A stretch of 13,754 nucleotides of DNA. Origin: Candidatus Zixiibacteriota bacterium (GTDB lineage: Bacteria; Zixibacteria; MSB-5A5; GN15; FEB-12). The notes beneath the pieces are model-generated. The model had not been told where the DNA came from and searched no databases. It saw nothing but the letters and a program-made list of their open reading frames with translations. The DNA is taken from NCBI GenBank assembly GCA_003641405.1, contig QNAF01000037.1:1-13754 (forward strand). Reading direction: 5' to 3'. Shown here one piece after another: positions 6,764 through 13,754 of this stretch (within the stretch, counting starts at the first letter, position 1; every line of letters starts with the position of its first letter). The translations under genes and the position numbers were made by a program.

Positions 6764-7774
6764 TTAACGCCTTGACCTGAAAATATTCCAAAGCAACATA
6801 AGCCCCAGTACGGATGCGATCAGATATCCAATAACACCAACTAACGGGAAGCCAAAAAGACTCGGCCCCGAAGAAACCTGCATTACCAGTGATGAACCAA
6901 TGATCAGGGCCGCAATAATCACGGCAGAAGAGATGCGATTTGAACTCTGATTGAATTCCGATGTGAGTTTCTCAAGATTACGATGTTCAAACTGGATACG
7001 CAGTTCACCGGCATTGACTTTCCGAAGGGTATCGCGTACACCCTGTGGCAGCTCCTCAACCAGGTTACTGAAATCATCAAACACATTGAGGAGGTCTCTG
7101 AAGCGGCGTCTTGGGTCATAGCGCCTTAACATTATCCGGTTGACATACGGCCGTACCTCAGACACCATGTCAAAATCAGGGTAAAGCAGTCTGCCTAAGC
7201 CTTCAACCGTGACCAAGGCTTTCAGCATCAGTGACAGATTTGACGGGAGCGTCACTTGGTGGGATCGGGAGATCTCGAAGACCTCTTTCAACAGATCGCT
7301 GACCTGTAGTTCCTGGAGGGGTACTTCATAGTATTGACTGACAAAGCTGTTGATATCCGTGCGGAGGGCAATCCTGTTTCCAACATCGTGAGTTATGCCC
7401 AGTGCATCAAACGCCCTGAGTATTCTGTTAGTATCCTTATGAATTATGCCGGCCAGCACACTTCCCAATGCTTCTATGGTCGATTCATCCAAGTTGCCAA
7501 CCATGCCGTAATCAAGTGGCGCGATGACATTATCCTCAAGTACCAGTATATTACCTGAGTGAGGATCGGCATGAAAGAAACCATGCTGGAAGATCTGCCT
7601 CAGGATAAACTGGGCTCCTCGCTCAGCAATCACTGTGCAGTCTAATCCATTTCTCTCGAGTTCTTCCAGATGAGATGCCTTGATACCATCTACAAAATCC
7701 ATAACCAGTACACGGGACGAACTCAGTTCCGGATAGAAACTCGGGATCAGCACGGTTGGGGCATCAGCAAACAA
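6764..7774 (-). CDS. UbiB/ABC1 (AarF) family kinase-like protein, C-terminal part of a frameshifted gene
   Basis: C-terminal 336 residues of a UbiB/COQ8-type atypical protein kinase, a family linked to quinone biosynthesis and lipid homeostasis at the inner membrane. The catalytic residues are present: HADPHSGN (68-75 of this part), equivalent to the family's HADPHPGN, and LDYGMVG (87-93), equivalent to DFG. Two C-terminal hydrophobic segments (about 282-299 and 308-332) fit the usual membrane anchor. Homology does not begin at the ATG at 7774. The same frame upstream encodes VVEKFDRSIHRELDFLSEGRN, so the true reading runs back to about 7858, where it meets the other half in a different frame. 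If the frameshift is real, this part would be made only by reinitiation or ribosomal frameshifting. If it is a sequencing error, the two parts form one normal protein of about 559 residues. Confidence 0.85.
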   Translation of the reverse strand: MFADAPTVLIPSFYPELSSSRVLVMDFVDGIKASHLEELERNGLDCTVIAERGAQFILRQIFQHGFFHADPHSGNILVLEDNVIAPLDYGMVGNLDESTIEALGSVLAGIIHKDTNRILRAFDALGITHDVGNRIALRTDINSFVSQYYEVPLQELQVSDLLKEVFEISRSHQVTLPSNLSLMLKALVTVEGLGRLLYPDFDMVSEVRPYVNRIMLRRYDPRRRFRDLLNVFDDFSNLVEELPQGVRDTLRKVNAGELRIQFEHRNLEKLTSEFNQSSNRISSAVIIAALIIGSSLVMQVSSGPSLFGFPLVGVIGYLIASVLGLMLLWNIFRSRR

Positions 7775-7838
7775 CCGTCCGAATCGATGGATGTTACGTC
7801 CTTCTGATAGAAAGTCCAGTTCTCGATGTATGGAGCGA

Positions 7839-8444
7839 TCAAACTTCTCGACGACAGCTAACTGGATCAGAGACCACGGTATTGAGAGAATGACGTTTAA
7901 GGACCTTAGCCAAGTCTGAAAGGATTTCTAAATCTACATCGATAACTTCCTGGATATCGGGGCGCTGAATCTTTATGATAACCCGTTTGCCGTCGTGAAG
8001 GGTAGCGCGATGTACCTGGGCAATTGAGGCAGCTACCAGTGGCTGCTCATCAATGTGCGAGAAGGCTGTTTCGAGTTCTTGCTTCAATTCCTCTTTGATA
8101 ATATTTTGTACTTCCTCATAGGAGAAGGGGCTGACTTCATCCTGTAGTTTCTGCAACTCTGTAGCTACATCTGGCGGAACGAGGTCTGGTCGCATACTGA
8201 GGACCTGAGCCAATTTAATGAAAGTTGGGCCGAGTTCTTCGGCGGCATAGCGCAATCGCTCCGCCCTCGACATAGAAGAATCAACATGTTTACCCAGAAG
8301 GGGGATTATCTTGTCGCCGAAGCGTCCGATAAGATCCCTGCGTGCAACATCTACGACATCGCCAAATCCATACTTTAAGAGAATGCCAAGAATCTGCCTG
8401 TAGCGGCGCATATGTCGCCAATTTCGCCCGATTCTAAGAGACAT
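7839..8444 (-). CDS. UbiB/ABC1 (AarF) family kinase-like protein, N-terminal part of a frameshifted gene
   Basis: N-terminal 201 codons of the same gene. It contains the family signature helix, LGPTFIKLAQVLSMRPDLVP (71-90), where the KxGQ motif reads K-L-A-Q (77-80), the alanine-rich nucleotide loop AASIAQV (138-144) that replaces a glycine-rich loop in this family, and the lysine of VIIKIQRP (158). The frame is native to about residue 195 (SDPV), then reads six unrelated residues to a TGA. Removing one base near 7859 gives SDPVAVVEKFDRSI, which fits the family pattern DPV-x-V-E-E-F. The ATG at 8444 has AAAGGAGAA 7 bases upstream, and that site lies inside the last codons of the patatin gene, so translation is coupled. 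Confidence 0.87.
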   Translation of the reverse strand: MSLRIGRNWRHMRRYRQILGILLKYGFGDVVDVARRDLIGRFGDKIIPLLGKHVDSSMSRAERLRYAAEELGPTFIKLAQVLSMRPDLVPPDVATELQKLQDEVSPFSYEEVQNIIKEELKQELETAFSHIDEQPLVAASIAQVHRATLHDGKRVIIKIQRPDIQEVIDVDLEILSDLAKVLKRHSLNTVVSDPVSCRREV

Positions 8445-8447
8445 AAA

Positions 8448-9419
8448 TCATTCTCCTTTCATTGGTAACATAGTAAGCTGGCGTTTCGTCTCAGCATATC
8501 CTTCAGCAATCGCCTCGCCGGCTCTGTTGAACTCAAGAAAATTGATGTGTGATAAATCAGATTGAATCAAGAGATCAGGTGGATCGGCCTTAAGCCTTGT
8601 GGCAGTAATTTGTACTTCCATGATATTGATGGAAGACGTTATTACATCAAAAATGCTCGGTAGTGGTTCTACGCCCTTACTATGTTTTGTCCAGGACAAA
8701 GCAGAAAAATCAATTGCAGCAAGTCTGTTATTTAGGGCTTCTAATATTCTGTTCTTCTTTTCAGTATGTTGCTGATCGTCCTTTTGCGAATGTGATACGC
8801 CCAATTCAGGGGGTGTGTCTTGAAGAGATTCCTTCTTGCCAACCAAACCATGGCTTAGATCAACGGCTATGACGAAATCGGCCCCCATCTCTTTTACAAC
8901 GCTCACCGGAACCGGATTGACCAACCCGCCATCCACAAGAATCCTGCCGTTATTCCTAACAGGTGTAAATATGCCAGGAATGGAAATACTGGCTCTGACT
9001 GCCTCAATGACATCTCCTTCTCTTATTACTACCTCATCTCCAGTATTCAAATCCGTTGACACGGCACAGAATGGAATAGGTAGCTCTTCGATATTAGTCT
9101 TCCTCAAGTGATTACGAACGAACCCGGCAACTTTCTTGCCGTCAATAAGTCCGGATTTCGGCAGGACGACATCAAAGAGATATGCGATCTGTTTCCAGTC
9201 AAGCCGGACAGCAACCTCTTCCAGGGCTTTTATATTTCCTGCCGCAAAGACTGATCCTACTACTGAACCGATACTGGTACCGGCAATATAGTCGATGTCG
9301 ATACCGGCTTCAGTTAGAGCACGAATCACTCCAATATGCGCCCACCCTCGAGCAGATCCACCACCCAGGGCAAGACCTATCTTCCCTGGATTCCATCGAT
9401 TATTCTCTGATAATGCCAT
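8448..9419 (-). CDS. Patatin-like phospholipase (RssA/NTE-type family)
   Basis: A 323-residue patatin-family serine acyl hydrolase of the bacterial RssA/YchK and NTE-like type, expected to cleave acyl chains from phospholipids or lysophospholipids. All catalytic elements are visible: oxyanion loop GGGSARGWAH (19-28), nucleophile elbow GTSIGS (47-52, Ser49), and the dyad aspartate in VDGGLVNPVPV (162-172, Asp163). No signal peptide or membrane span is seen, so it is probably cytoplasmic or peripheral. Residues 190-255 form a low-similarity, polar, lysine- and glutamine-rich insert. The ATG at 9419 is preceded by a purine run (AGAAAAAGA). Its last four codons (MKGE) carry the ribosome binding site of the ubiB gene, whose ATG starts 3 bases after the stop. 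The pairing suggests a shared role in membrane lipid homeostasis (inference). Confidence 0.92.
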   Translation of the reverse strand: MALSENNRWNPGKIGLALGGGSARGWAHIGVIRALTEAGIDIDYIAGTSIGSVVGSVFAAGNIKALEEVAVRLDWKQIAYLFDVVLPKSGLIDGKKVAGFVRNHLRKTNIEELPIPFCAVSTDLNTGDEVVIREGDVIEAVRASISIPGIFTPVRNNGRILVDGGLVNPVPVSVVKEMGADFVIAVDLSHGLVGKKESLQDTPPELGVSHSQKDDQQHTEKKNRILEALNNRLAAIDFSALSWTKHSKGVEPLPSIFDVITSSINIMEVQITATRLKADPPDLLIQSDLSHINFLEFNRAGEAIAEGYAETKRQLTMLPMKGE

Positions 9420-9541
9420 AGTCTTTTTCTACTCAATCACTCGGGTGGTTTCTTTACAGTCATCCTCGCAATATCAAACACGAAGGCCCAGGTGGCCCAT
9501 CCCCGTCTGAGCGGGGTGGATTTCTATCTGGGCATAGAGAC

Positions 9542-9570
9542 AATGTATTATGGCACTGTCGGTGTATCAA
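9542..9570 (-). promoter_or_regulatory. Possible promoter of the patatin-ubiB operon
   Basis: On the minus strand TTGATA (9570-9565, five of six matches to the -35 consensus) is followed after 17 bases by TACATT (9547-9542, four of six). It lies about 120 bases before the patatin ATG. No other better-placed box pair was seen in the leader. Confidence 0.35.
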
Positions 9571-9633
9571 TAATAATAACCCCGAGAAACCCGACACAAA
9601 CGGGCTTGCCGAAAAAGTCCTTTCCCTGAGTTG

Positions 9634-9674
9634 AGTCAGGTCCTTTCCCGCCAAAGGCGGGATGAGACCTGACT
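9634..9674. repeat. Long two-part hairpin
   Basis: AGTCAGGTC (9634-9642) is the exact complement of GACCTGACT (9666-9674). Inside it, CCCGCC (9647-9652) pairs with GGCGGG (9656-9661) around an AAA loop, separated by a small internal loop. Fifteen base pairs in 41 bases is the strongest structure in this gap. It has the shape of a REP unit or of a factor-independent terminator lacking a U tract. Confidence 0.6.
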
Positions 9675-9891
9675 TTGTTCTGTGACATGATGTAACGTGA
9701 CAGTGGTAGCCCACCCAGAGGAATCTGGCGCAGTCGGATTACGTCGGGTGGGTTTCTCTTTTGCCACAATCGGCGGATTTGAGTCATTCCGACCCGCCGC
9801 TAGCGGGGAGAAACCCCGACGTTCTGGTTCGGAAGATGTCGGGTTTCTCACTCCGCCATATCATGTTCGGAACCCAACCTGTTGCTCTGGC

Positions 9892-10578
9892 CTACCGCAG
9901 ATCGCCGTTGCCGTCGACGGCGCCATCTTTCAGTCGGATAATGCGCTGTGTCTGACCGGCGATAGATGCATCGTGAGTGATGATAATAATGGTCTTGCCC
10001 TGTTTCCACAGTTCATTGAACAGTTTGACGATCTCGCCGCCGGAAGCGCTGTCAAGGTTGCCCGTGGGTTCGTCAGCCAGGATAATCTCAGGGTCATTGG
10101 CCAGGGCGCGTGCTATTGCCACCCGCTGCATCTCGCCGCCGGACATTTCGGTTGGCTTGTTGGCGGCCTTGTCGGCCAGACCAACACGGGCGAGGAGTTC
10201 CGTCACTCGCTGGCGTCTTTTGCGTCCGGTCACCCTGGCGAACAGCAGGGGTATTTCGATATTCTCATAGGCGGTAGCGTATGGCAGCAGGTTGAACGCC
10301 TGAAAGACAAAGCCGACCTTCTTGTTGCGAATGTCAGCCAGTTGGTTCGACGTAAGCGTATTGACCAACTCACCGTCCAGCTTGTACTCACCGCTGGTCA
10401 GGACATCCAGACAGCCCATCAGGTTCATCAGCGTTGACTTGCCGGACCCGGACGGTCCGACAACGGCCACGGACTCGCCACGCTCGACTTGAATGTCGAT
10501 ACCGCGAAGAGCCTCGAACGTAACCTTGCCGGTCTGGTAGACCTTGCGGATCTGTTTCATATCCATGATTGCACTCAT
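9892..10578 (-). CDS. ABC transporter ATP-binding protein, MacB/LolD type
   Basis: A 228-residue stand-alone ATPase of the MacB/LolD/FtsE group, which powers mechanotransmission-type ABC systems from the cytoplasmic face. Walker A is GPSGSGKST (41-49), the Q-loop glutamine is Gln93 in VFQAFNLLP, the signature is MSGGEMQRVAIARAL (145-159), with M and E replacing L and Q of LSGGQ, Walker B is IILADEPTGNLD (165-176), and the H-loop is THD (201-203). LADEPTGNLD is characteristic of this group. The start at 10578 has GAGAGG 7 bases upstream; an in-frame ATG at 10566 is a less likely alternative. It is the last gene of the adaptor-permease-permease-ATPase operon, 16 bases after the preceding stop, and is followed by hairpin repeats. 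Confidence 0.95.
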   Translation of the reverse strand: MSAIMDMKQIRKVYQTGKVTFEALRGIDIQVERGESVAVVGPSGSGKSTLMNLMGCLDVLTSGEYKLDGELVNTLTSNQLADIRNKKVGFVFQAFNLLPYATAYENIEIPLLFARVTGRKRRQRVTELLARVGLADKAANKPTEMSGGEMQRVAIARALANDPEIILADEPTGNLDSASGGEIVKLFNELWKQGKTIIIITHDASIAGQTQRIIRLKDGAVDGNGDLR

Positions 10579-10594
10579 TGGCTGCCTCTCTATC

Positions 10595-11842
10595 CTATTC
10601 GTACCTCAGCGACTCGACCGGGCTGATCGATGCTGCCCGCATTGCCGGAAAAAGCCCTGATAACAGTCCCATAATACCCAGAATCGCGACTACGATGAGT
10701 CCGATCTCAAGTGAAATGGTGGGACGCCCCATAAAATCCAGCACGTCCGATTGGATCGGTATGCGCTTAAAACCTTCGGTAAGAACATAGCTAATCGTCA
10801 TGCCGCCAAAACCGCCGAAGAATGTGATTATCAGAGCCTCTATCAGGAACTGAGCCAGAATATAACTTCTCCGTGCCCCAACAGCCATCTTGATGCCGAT
10901 CTCACGCGTGCGCTCTTTGATGGACACGTACATGATGTTGGCAACACCCACTCCGGCTATAAGTAGTGTGAGCCCGCCTATGATGCCAAGAAATATCTCT
11001 ATTCCCAAGAGGATGTTGTGCATTTCACGCTGGCTTTCGGCAACGTCCCAAATTCTAAGAGCGTCCTCGTCGTTCGGGTCAAACTTGTATTTCGCACCCA
11101 TAGCTTCATAGATCTGTCGCTCGACAATCTTCATCTGGTTAACATCGTACGGCTGGTACACAATGTTATCCAGCCACGGGTCACCGAAAACAGCTTTGAA
11201 CGTTGTTGCGGGAATTGACGCCTTGTCTTCGTCGGAGCCACTGTACGAGTTCATCTGCATCTTAGGTGCCTGGACACCGATGACCGTAAACGGCACCGAT
11301 CTCATAAGAATCATCTCGCCGACGGCGTTCTCATCACCAAACAGACGACGCTTAAGTTCGTCACCGAGGAATACCACACGCCGGCGCAGATCGATATCGA
11401 GCTGGTTAATCATGCGACCGCCGCGATCTGCAATATGATTGCGCATCTGCTCAAACTCGGGAGTGATTCCGGTAATATGCTCAGTCACAACCTGGTCGCC
11501 GTACCGTACCTCAACTCCCCAGCGTTGATACTCACCGCCGATATACTGTATCTCCGGAATGCGTTCCTTGAGGTAGGCGGGGTCTTCCTTGTGCAGTGCG
11601 ATGTGCCGACCCTTGCCGAGACCCTTAAATGGAATTGTTGTCTGCCCTCCCCAGAGGACTGAGATAGACTCACCCATTCCCCTCTGGTTGGTCACCAACT
11701 GTTGCTGCAAGCCTTCGCCAAATCCGAGAAGAAGCATTATAGAGATCGTACCCCAGGTCAGAGCAATCAGCGTGAGTGCGATCCGCTTCTTCTGTTTGCG
11801 GAAGTCCCGCACAAAGACGTTGTAAATAACTGCTATGTTCAT
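10595..11842 (-). CDS. MacB-type ABC transporter permease (second of two)
   Basis: A 415-residue inner-membrane permease with the MacB/FtsX layout: one N-terminal transmembrane helix (about 21-42), a large periplasmic domain (about 45-275), and three C-terminal helices (about 278-305, 328-352, 378-400). The cytoplasmic coupling loop ERTREIGIKMAVGARR (310-325) and the ending FPAMRAASISPVESLRYE are family hallmarks. The ATPase is not fused to it, unlike true MacB; it is encoded next door. It is a clear paralogue of the preceding permease: QRGMGESI against QKGMGENI near residue 55, and KYKFDPNDEDALRIWD (251-266) against KYRFDPTDEEALAVWD. The ATG at 11842 is 6 bases after the upstream stop. The pair probably forms a heterodimer with two copies of the ATPase (inference). 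Substrate unknown. Confidence 0.93.
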   Translation of the reverse strand: MNIAVIYNVFVRDFRKQKKRIALTLIALTWGTISIMLLLGFGEGLQQQLVTNQRGMGESISVLWGGQTTIPFKGLGKGRHIALHKEDPAYLKERIPEIQYIGGEYQRWGVEVRYGDQVVTEHITGITPEFEQMRNHIADRGGRMINQLDIDLRRRVVFLGDELKRRLFGDENAVGEMILMRSVPFTVIGVQAPKMQMNSYSGSDEDKASIPATTFKAVFGDPWLDNIVYQPYDVNQMKIVERQIYEAMGAKYKFDPNDEDALRIWDVAESQREMHNILLGIEIFLGIIGGLTLLIAGVGVANIMYVSIKERTREIGIKMAVGARRSYILAQFLIEALIITFFGGFGGMTISYVLTEGFKRIPIQSDVLDFMGRPTISLEIGLIVVAILGIMGLLSGLFPAMRAASISPVESLRYE

Positions 11843-11848
11843 AACTAC

Positions 11849-13087
11849 CTAAAACAGTTTGAGCGCCTGTACGGGTTGAAGGTTCGCGGCTCTTCTGGCC
11901 GGGAAAATACCGGCGGTCAGCCCCACCAGGCCAAGCAGGCAGGACATCATTATCGCACCCCAGCCATCAATAGTCGGAATCCCGATAAACTCTTCCAGAT
12001 TCAACATGGGAACAACGGAAATGACACCGTAAGCGAACGCAAATCCGAGCACACCGCCAACCCCGGTAATCAGAAGTGTCTCGAAAATGAACTGCCAGAG
12101 TATTGTACTCTTGCGTGCACCCAACGCCATCTTGATACCGATCTCCTTCGTTCGCTCTTCCAGCACAACATTCATGATATTGGTCACGCCTATGGCTCCC
12201 GTGATTAGCGTGGCGAAACCAATACCGACCAGAAAGGAACTGAAAGCCATGAAGAACGTTTTGAGGAATGCGAAGCCCTCCGTGGTATCCCACACCGCAA
12301 GGGCTTCTTCGTCAGTGGGATCAAATCTGTATTTCTCCCCCAGAATCCTGAATATCTCCTGGCGCGCTATTTCGCCAGTGAACTGCGGCTTGTGCTGCGC
12401 TACAAAATCATCTGAATGCCGCTCGGAGAACATTGCCTGGTAGGTCGTGTTAGGAATATACGCAGTACGGTTGTCCCGGCCCCGGTAAGAATTATTCTGC
12501 TCTTTTGACTTCATTATACCGATCACGGTAAACGGCATACTATTCACCAGGATTCGTTTTCCGACTGCTGCTGAAACACTATCGCCAAACAGGTCGCCGG
12601 CCAATATATCCCCGAGAAAGATCACTCGCCGTCGATTCTGAAGATCCGGTTCGTTAATGAAGCGCGAGCCAAACTGAGGGATTATGTTGCGCATGATACA
12701 ATACTCAGGCCAGACGCCATCAACAAACCGACGATGGGTTTGCCTGCCGTATTTCAGAGTCATGTGGCGACCGTTTTCCGGCGAAATGTGGGCGAGCGTT
12801 TGTGCGTTCTGCTTTAAGAAACGCACATCGTCGTCAGTCGGGCGAATGCGTCGTCCTCTCGGCAAACCGTTAAACTCCTTGGCAGTAATACCCGGCCAGA
12901 CAATGAGAATATTCTCGCCCATTCCCTTCTGTGACTTCATCTGGGCTTCGGTAAGGCCTTTACCGAAAGCAAACAGCAGCACAATGGCGCACGTCCCCCA
13001 AAAAATACCGAACATGGTCATGGCCGTGCGGAGCTTTTGTCGCCGCATGTCATTGAGGAACTGCCGAACTGAGAGAACAATATTCAT
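11849..13087 (-). CDS. MacB-type ABC transporter permease (first of two)
   Basis: A 412-residue permease with the same plan as its neighbour: transmembrane helix at about 20-41, periplasmic domain to about 275, then helices at about 276-305, 330-355 and 374-396. The coupling loop is ERTKEIGIKMALGARKS (311-327) and the C-terminus is FPARRAANLQPVQALKLF. The periplasmic domain ends with KYRFDPTDEEALAVWD (252-267), also present in the other permease but not part of the MacB signature as I recall it. The ATG at 13087 is 20 bases after the adaptor stop; no strong ribosome binding site is visible, so coupling to the adaptor gene is likely. Expected role: export, or envelope mechanotransmission, with the adaptor and an outer-membrane partner not seen here. 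Confidence 0.93.
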   Translation of the reverse strand: MNIVLSVRQFLNDMRRQKLRTAMTMFGIFWGTCAIVLLFAFGKGLTEAQMKSQKGMGENILIVWPGITAKEFNGLPRGRRIRPTDDDVRFLKQNAQTLAHISPENGRHMTLKYGRQTHRRFVDGVWPEYCIMRNIIPQFGSRFINEPDLQNRRRVIFLGDILAGDLFGDSVSAAVGKRILVNSMPFTVIGIMKSKEQNNSYRGRDNRTAYIPNTTYQAMFSERHSDDFVAQHKPQFTGEIARQEIFRILGEKYRFDPTDEEALAVWDTTEGFAFLKTFFMAFSSFLVGIGFATLITGAIGVTNIMNVVLEERTKEIGIKMALGARKSTILWQFIFETLLITGVGGVLGFAFAYGVISVVPMLNLEEFIGIPTIDGWGAIMMSCLLGLVGLTAGIFPARRAANLQPVQALKLF

Positions 13088-13107
13088 ACTATACCAGCGG
13101 GGCGCTA

Positions 13108-13754
13108 TCAGTCACCCGTAATTTCCCTGGGAGGGCGTTCAACCAGCAAGTCACCTTCGCTAAGCCCGTCAGTGATCTCGATGCTAATACCATCCGATAG
13201 TCCTGTCTTGATCTCGAAGGTGGTTATGACACCCGCAGAATCCTGGACTTCGCAACTTGCCACCGAATCCTCGATAGTGATCAGTCTTTCCGGCACCAGC
13301 AGGATATCTTCTCGCTTGGTTATCATGACATCGGCGTTGGCGCTGTAGCCGGCTCGCAGGAAATGGTCACTGGCATCGGTGATATCAATTTCGACTTCAA
13401 AAACAGTGGCGCCTTCTTCGCGGTGAGCCCGTGGAGATACCTTGCGAAGCACACCGGCAATTTTCTCATTGGGAATGGCACCGATTTCGAGTTCAACTTC
13501 CATTCCGATGCGAAGCTTCCCGACATCGATCTCGTCAACGTTGCCCTTGAAGACCAGATCCTCCATGTAAGCGATGATCATCAAGTCTGTACCGGATTGA
13601 TACGATGTTAGCGGCACAACCGGATCACCCTCTTCGACGTTGAGTGACAGCACCGTACCACGGATCGAGGATTTAATGATGTTGTCAACTTCACGACCGG
13701 CTATCTCCGTGCGCCCCGTCTCGATCAGTGCCAGCTTTTCTTTGGCCAGATTGA
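13108..13754 (-). CDS. Periplasmic adaptor (HlyD/MacA family), 5' end outside the window
   Basis: C-terminal 214 residues of a membrane fusion protein that would link the two permeases to an outer-membrane channel. The frame is open to the window edge, so the N-terminus, with its signal or membrane anchor and first half-hairpin, lies outside. A GTG at 13653 is an internal codon, not the start. Visible parts: end of the alpha-hairpin (LAKEKLALIETGRTEI), the second lipoyl half-motif IRGTVLSLNVEEGDPVVPL, the beta-barrel domain (MEVELEIGAIPNEKIAGVLRKV, then ATVFEVEIDI and LRAGYSANADV), and the membrane-proximal end (LLVPERLI, then FEIKTGLSDGISIEITDGLSEGD). These segments follow the MacA order closely. 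It is the first visible gene of the four-gene operon. Confidence 0.9.
   Translation of the reverse strand, partial: NLAKEKLALIETGRTEIAGREVDNIIKSSIRGTVLSLNVEEGDPVVPLTSYQSGTDLMIIAYMEDLVFKGNVDEIDVGKLRIGMEVELEIGAIPNEKIAGVLRKVSPRAHREEGATVFEVEIDITDASDHFLRAGYSANADVMITKREDILLVPERLITIEDSVASCEVQDSAGVITTFEIKTGLSDGISIEITDGLSEGDLLVERPPREITGD

Larger units (their letters stand above)
9420..9891. repeat. Gene-free 472-base region with clustered hairpins and a dispersed short repeat
   Basis: No convincing gene occurs between the export operon and the patatin gene; the short ORFs here just translate the repeats. A 12-base unit GAGAAACCCGAC and variants occur four times: 9584-9595 (+), 9743-9758 (-, with an extra 4 bases), 9808-9820 (+, one extra C) and 9838-9849 (-). 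The last two face each other as an inverted repeat. GC-rich stems accompany them: CCCCG/CGGGG (9501-9516), CCCACCC/GGGTGGG (9710-9752) and CCCGC/GCGGG (9793-9807). The pattern looks like REP-type extragenic repeats, and some stems could end the export-operon transcript. Confidence 0.6.

Noticed and set aside
9460..9851. Three overlapping minus-strand ORFs of 71-84 codons in the gene-free region
   Set aside because: They are translations of the hairpin repeats in different frames, with no consistent start signal or family similarity.
9697..10437. 246-codon plus-strand ORF over the ATPase gene
   Set aside because: The opposite strand carries all ABC ATPase motifs, and this ORF starts inside the repeat region.
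1..13754. tRNA genes (including tRNA-Sec), CRISPR array, insertion sequences
   Set aside because: No cloverleaf, regular repeat-spacer array or transposase-like reading frame was seen on reading both strands.

Overview
The window looks like chromosomal DNA from a Gram-negative bacterium that uses selenocysteine. The evidence is a MacA/MacB-type envelope export operon, an FtsB-like divisome protein, a UbiB-like kinase and a selenophosphate synthetase gene with an in-frame UGA. Gene content would fit an uncultivated lineage such as the FCB group or a deltaproteobacterium-like phylum, but I cannot assign taxonomy from the sequence alone. I see no phage, transposase, CRISPR array or tRNA.

Region 1 (1-2806, + strand) is housekeeping. 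A probable 6S RNA is followed by an FtsB/DivIC-like gene, recO and the single-chain glycyl-tRNA synthetase, with gaps of 5 and 13 bases between the three genes. Region 2 (2855-4296, - strand) holds selD, which spans 3202-4260 once the UGA is read as selenocysteine and so is longer than a plain ORF call. A small glutaredoxin-like protein without active-site cysteines follows. Each gene has its own good sigma-70-like promoter. The selD promoter would start transcription at the ATG itself, giving a leaderless message.

Region 3 (4507-6627, + strand) is one 706-residue signalling protein. It combines a tandem MshEN-type (c-di-GMP-binding) motif, two receiver-like domains lacking normal phosphorylation residues, a degenerate HD-GYP-like domain and a C-terminal PATAN/DUF4388 domain. 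Region 4 (6641-9419, - strand) is a patatin-like phospholipase gene tightly followed by a ubiB/ABC1 kinase gene broken by one apparent extra base near 7859, then a 30-codon small ORF.

Region 5 (9420-9891) has no gene. It is a cluster of GC-rich hairpins and four copies of a GAGAAACCCGAC-type repeat in both orientations. Region 6 (9892-13754, - strand) is a four-gene export operon: periplasmic adaptor (cut by the window end), two paralogous MacB-type permeases and a stand-alone ATPase.

The observations most worth following are the selenoprotein SelD with its SECIS-like hairpin and leaderless promoter, the c-di-GMP-type multidomain protein, and the inverted repeat inside the promoter of the glutaredoxin-like gene.
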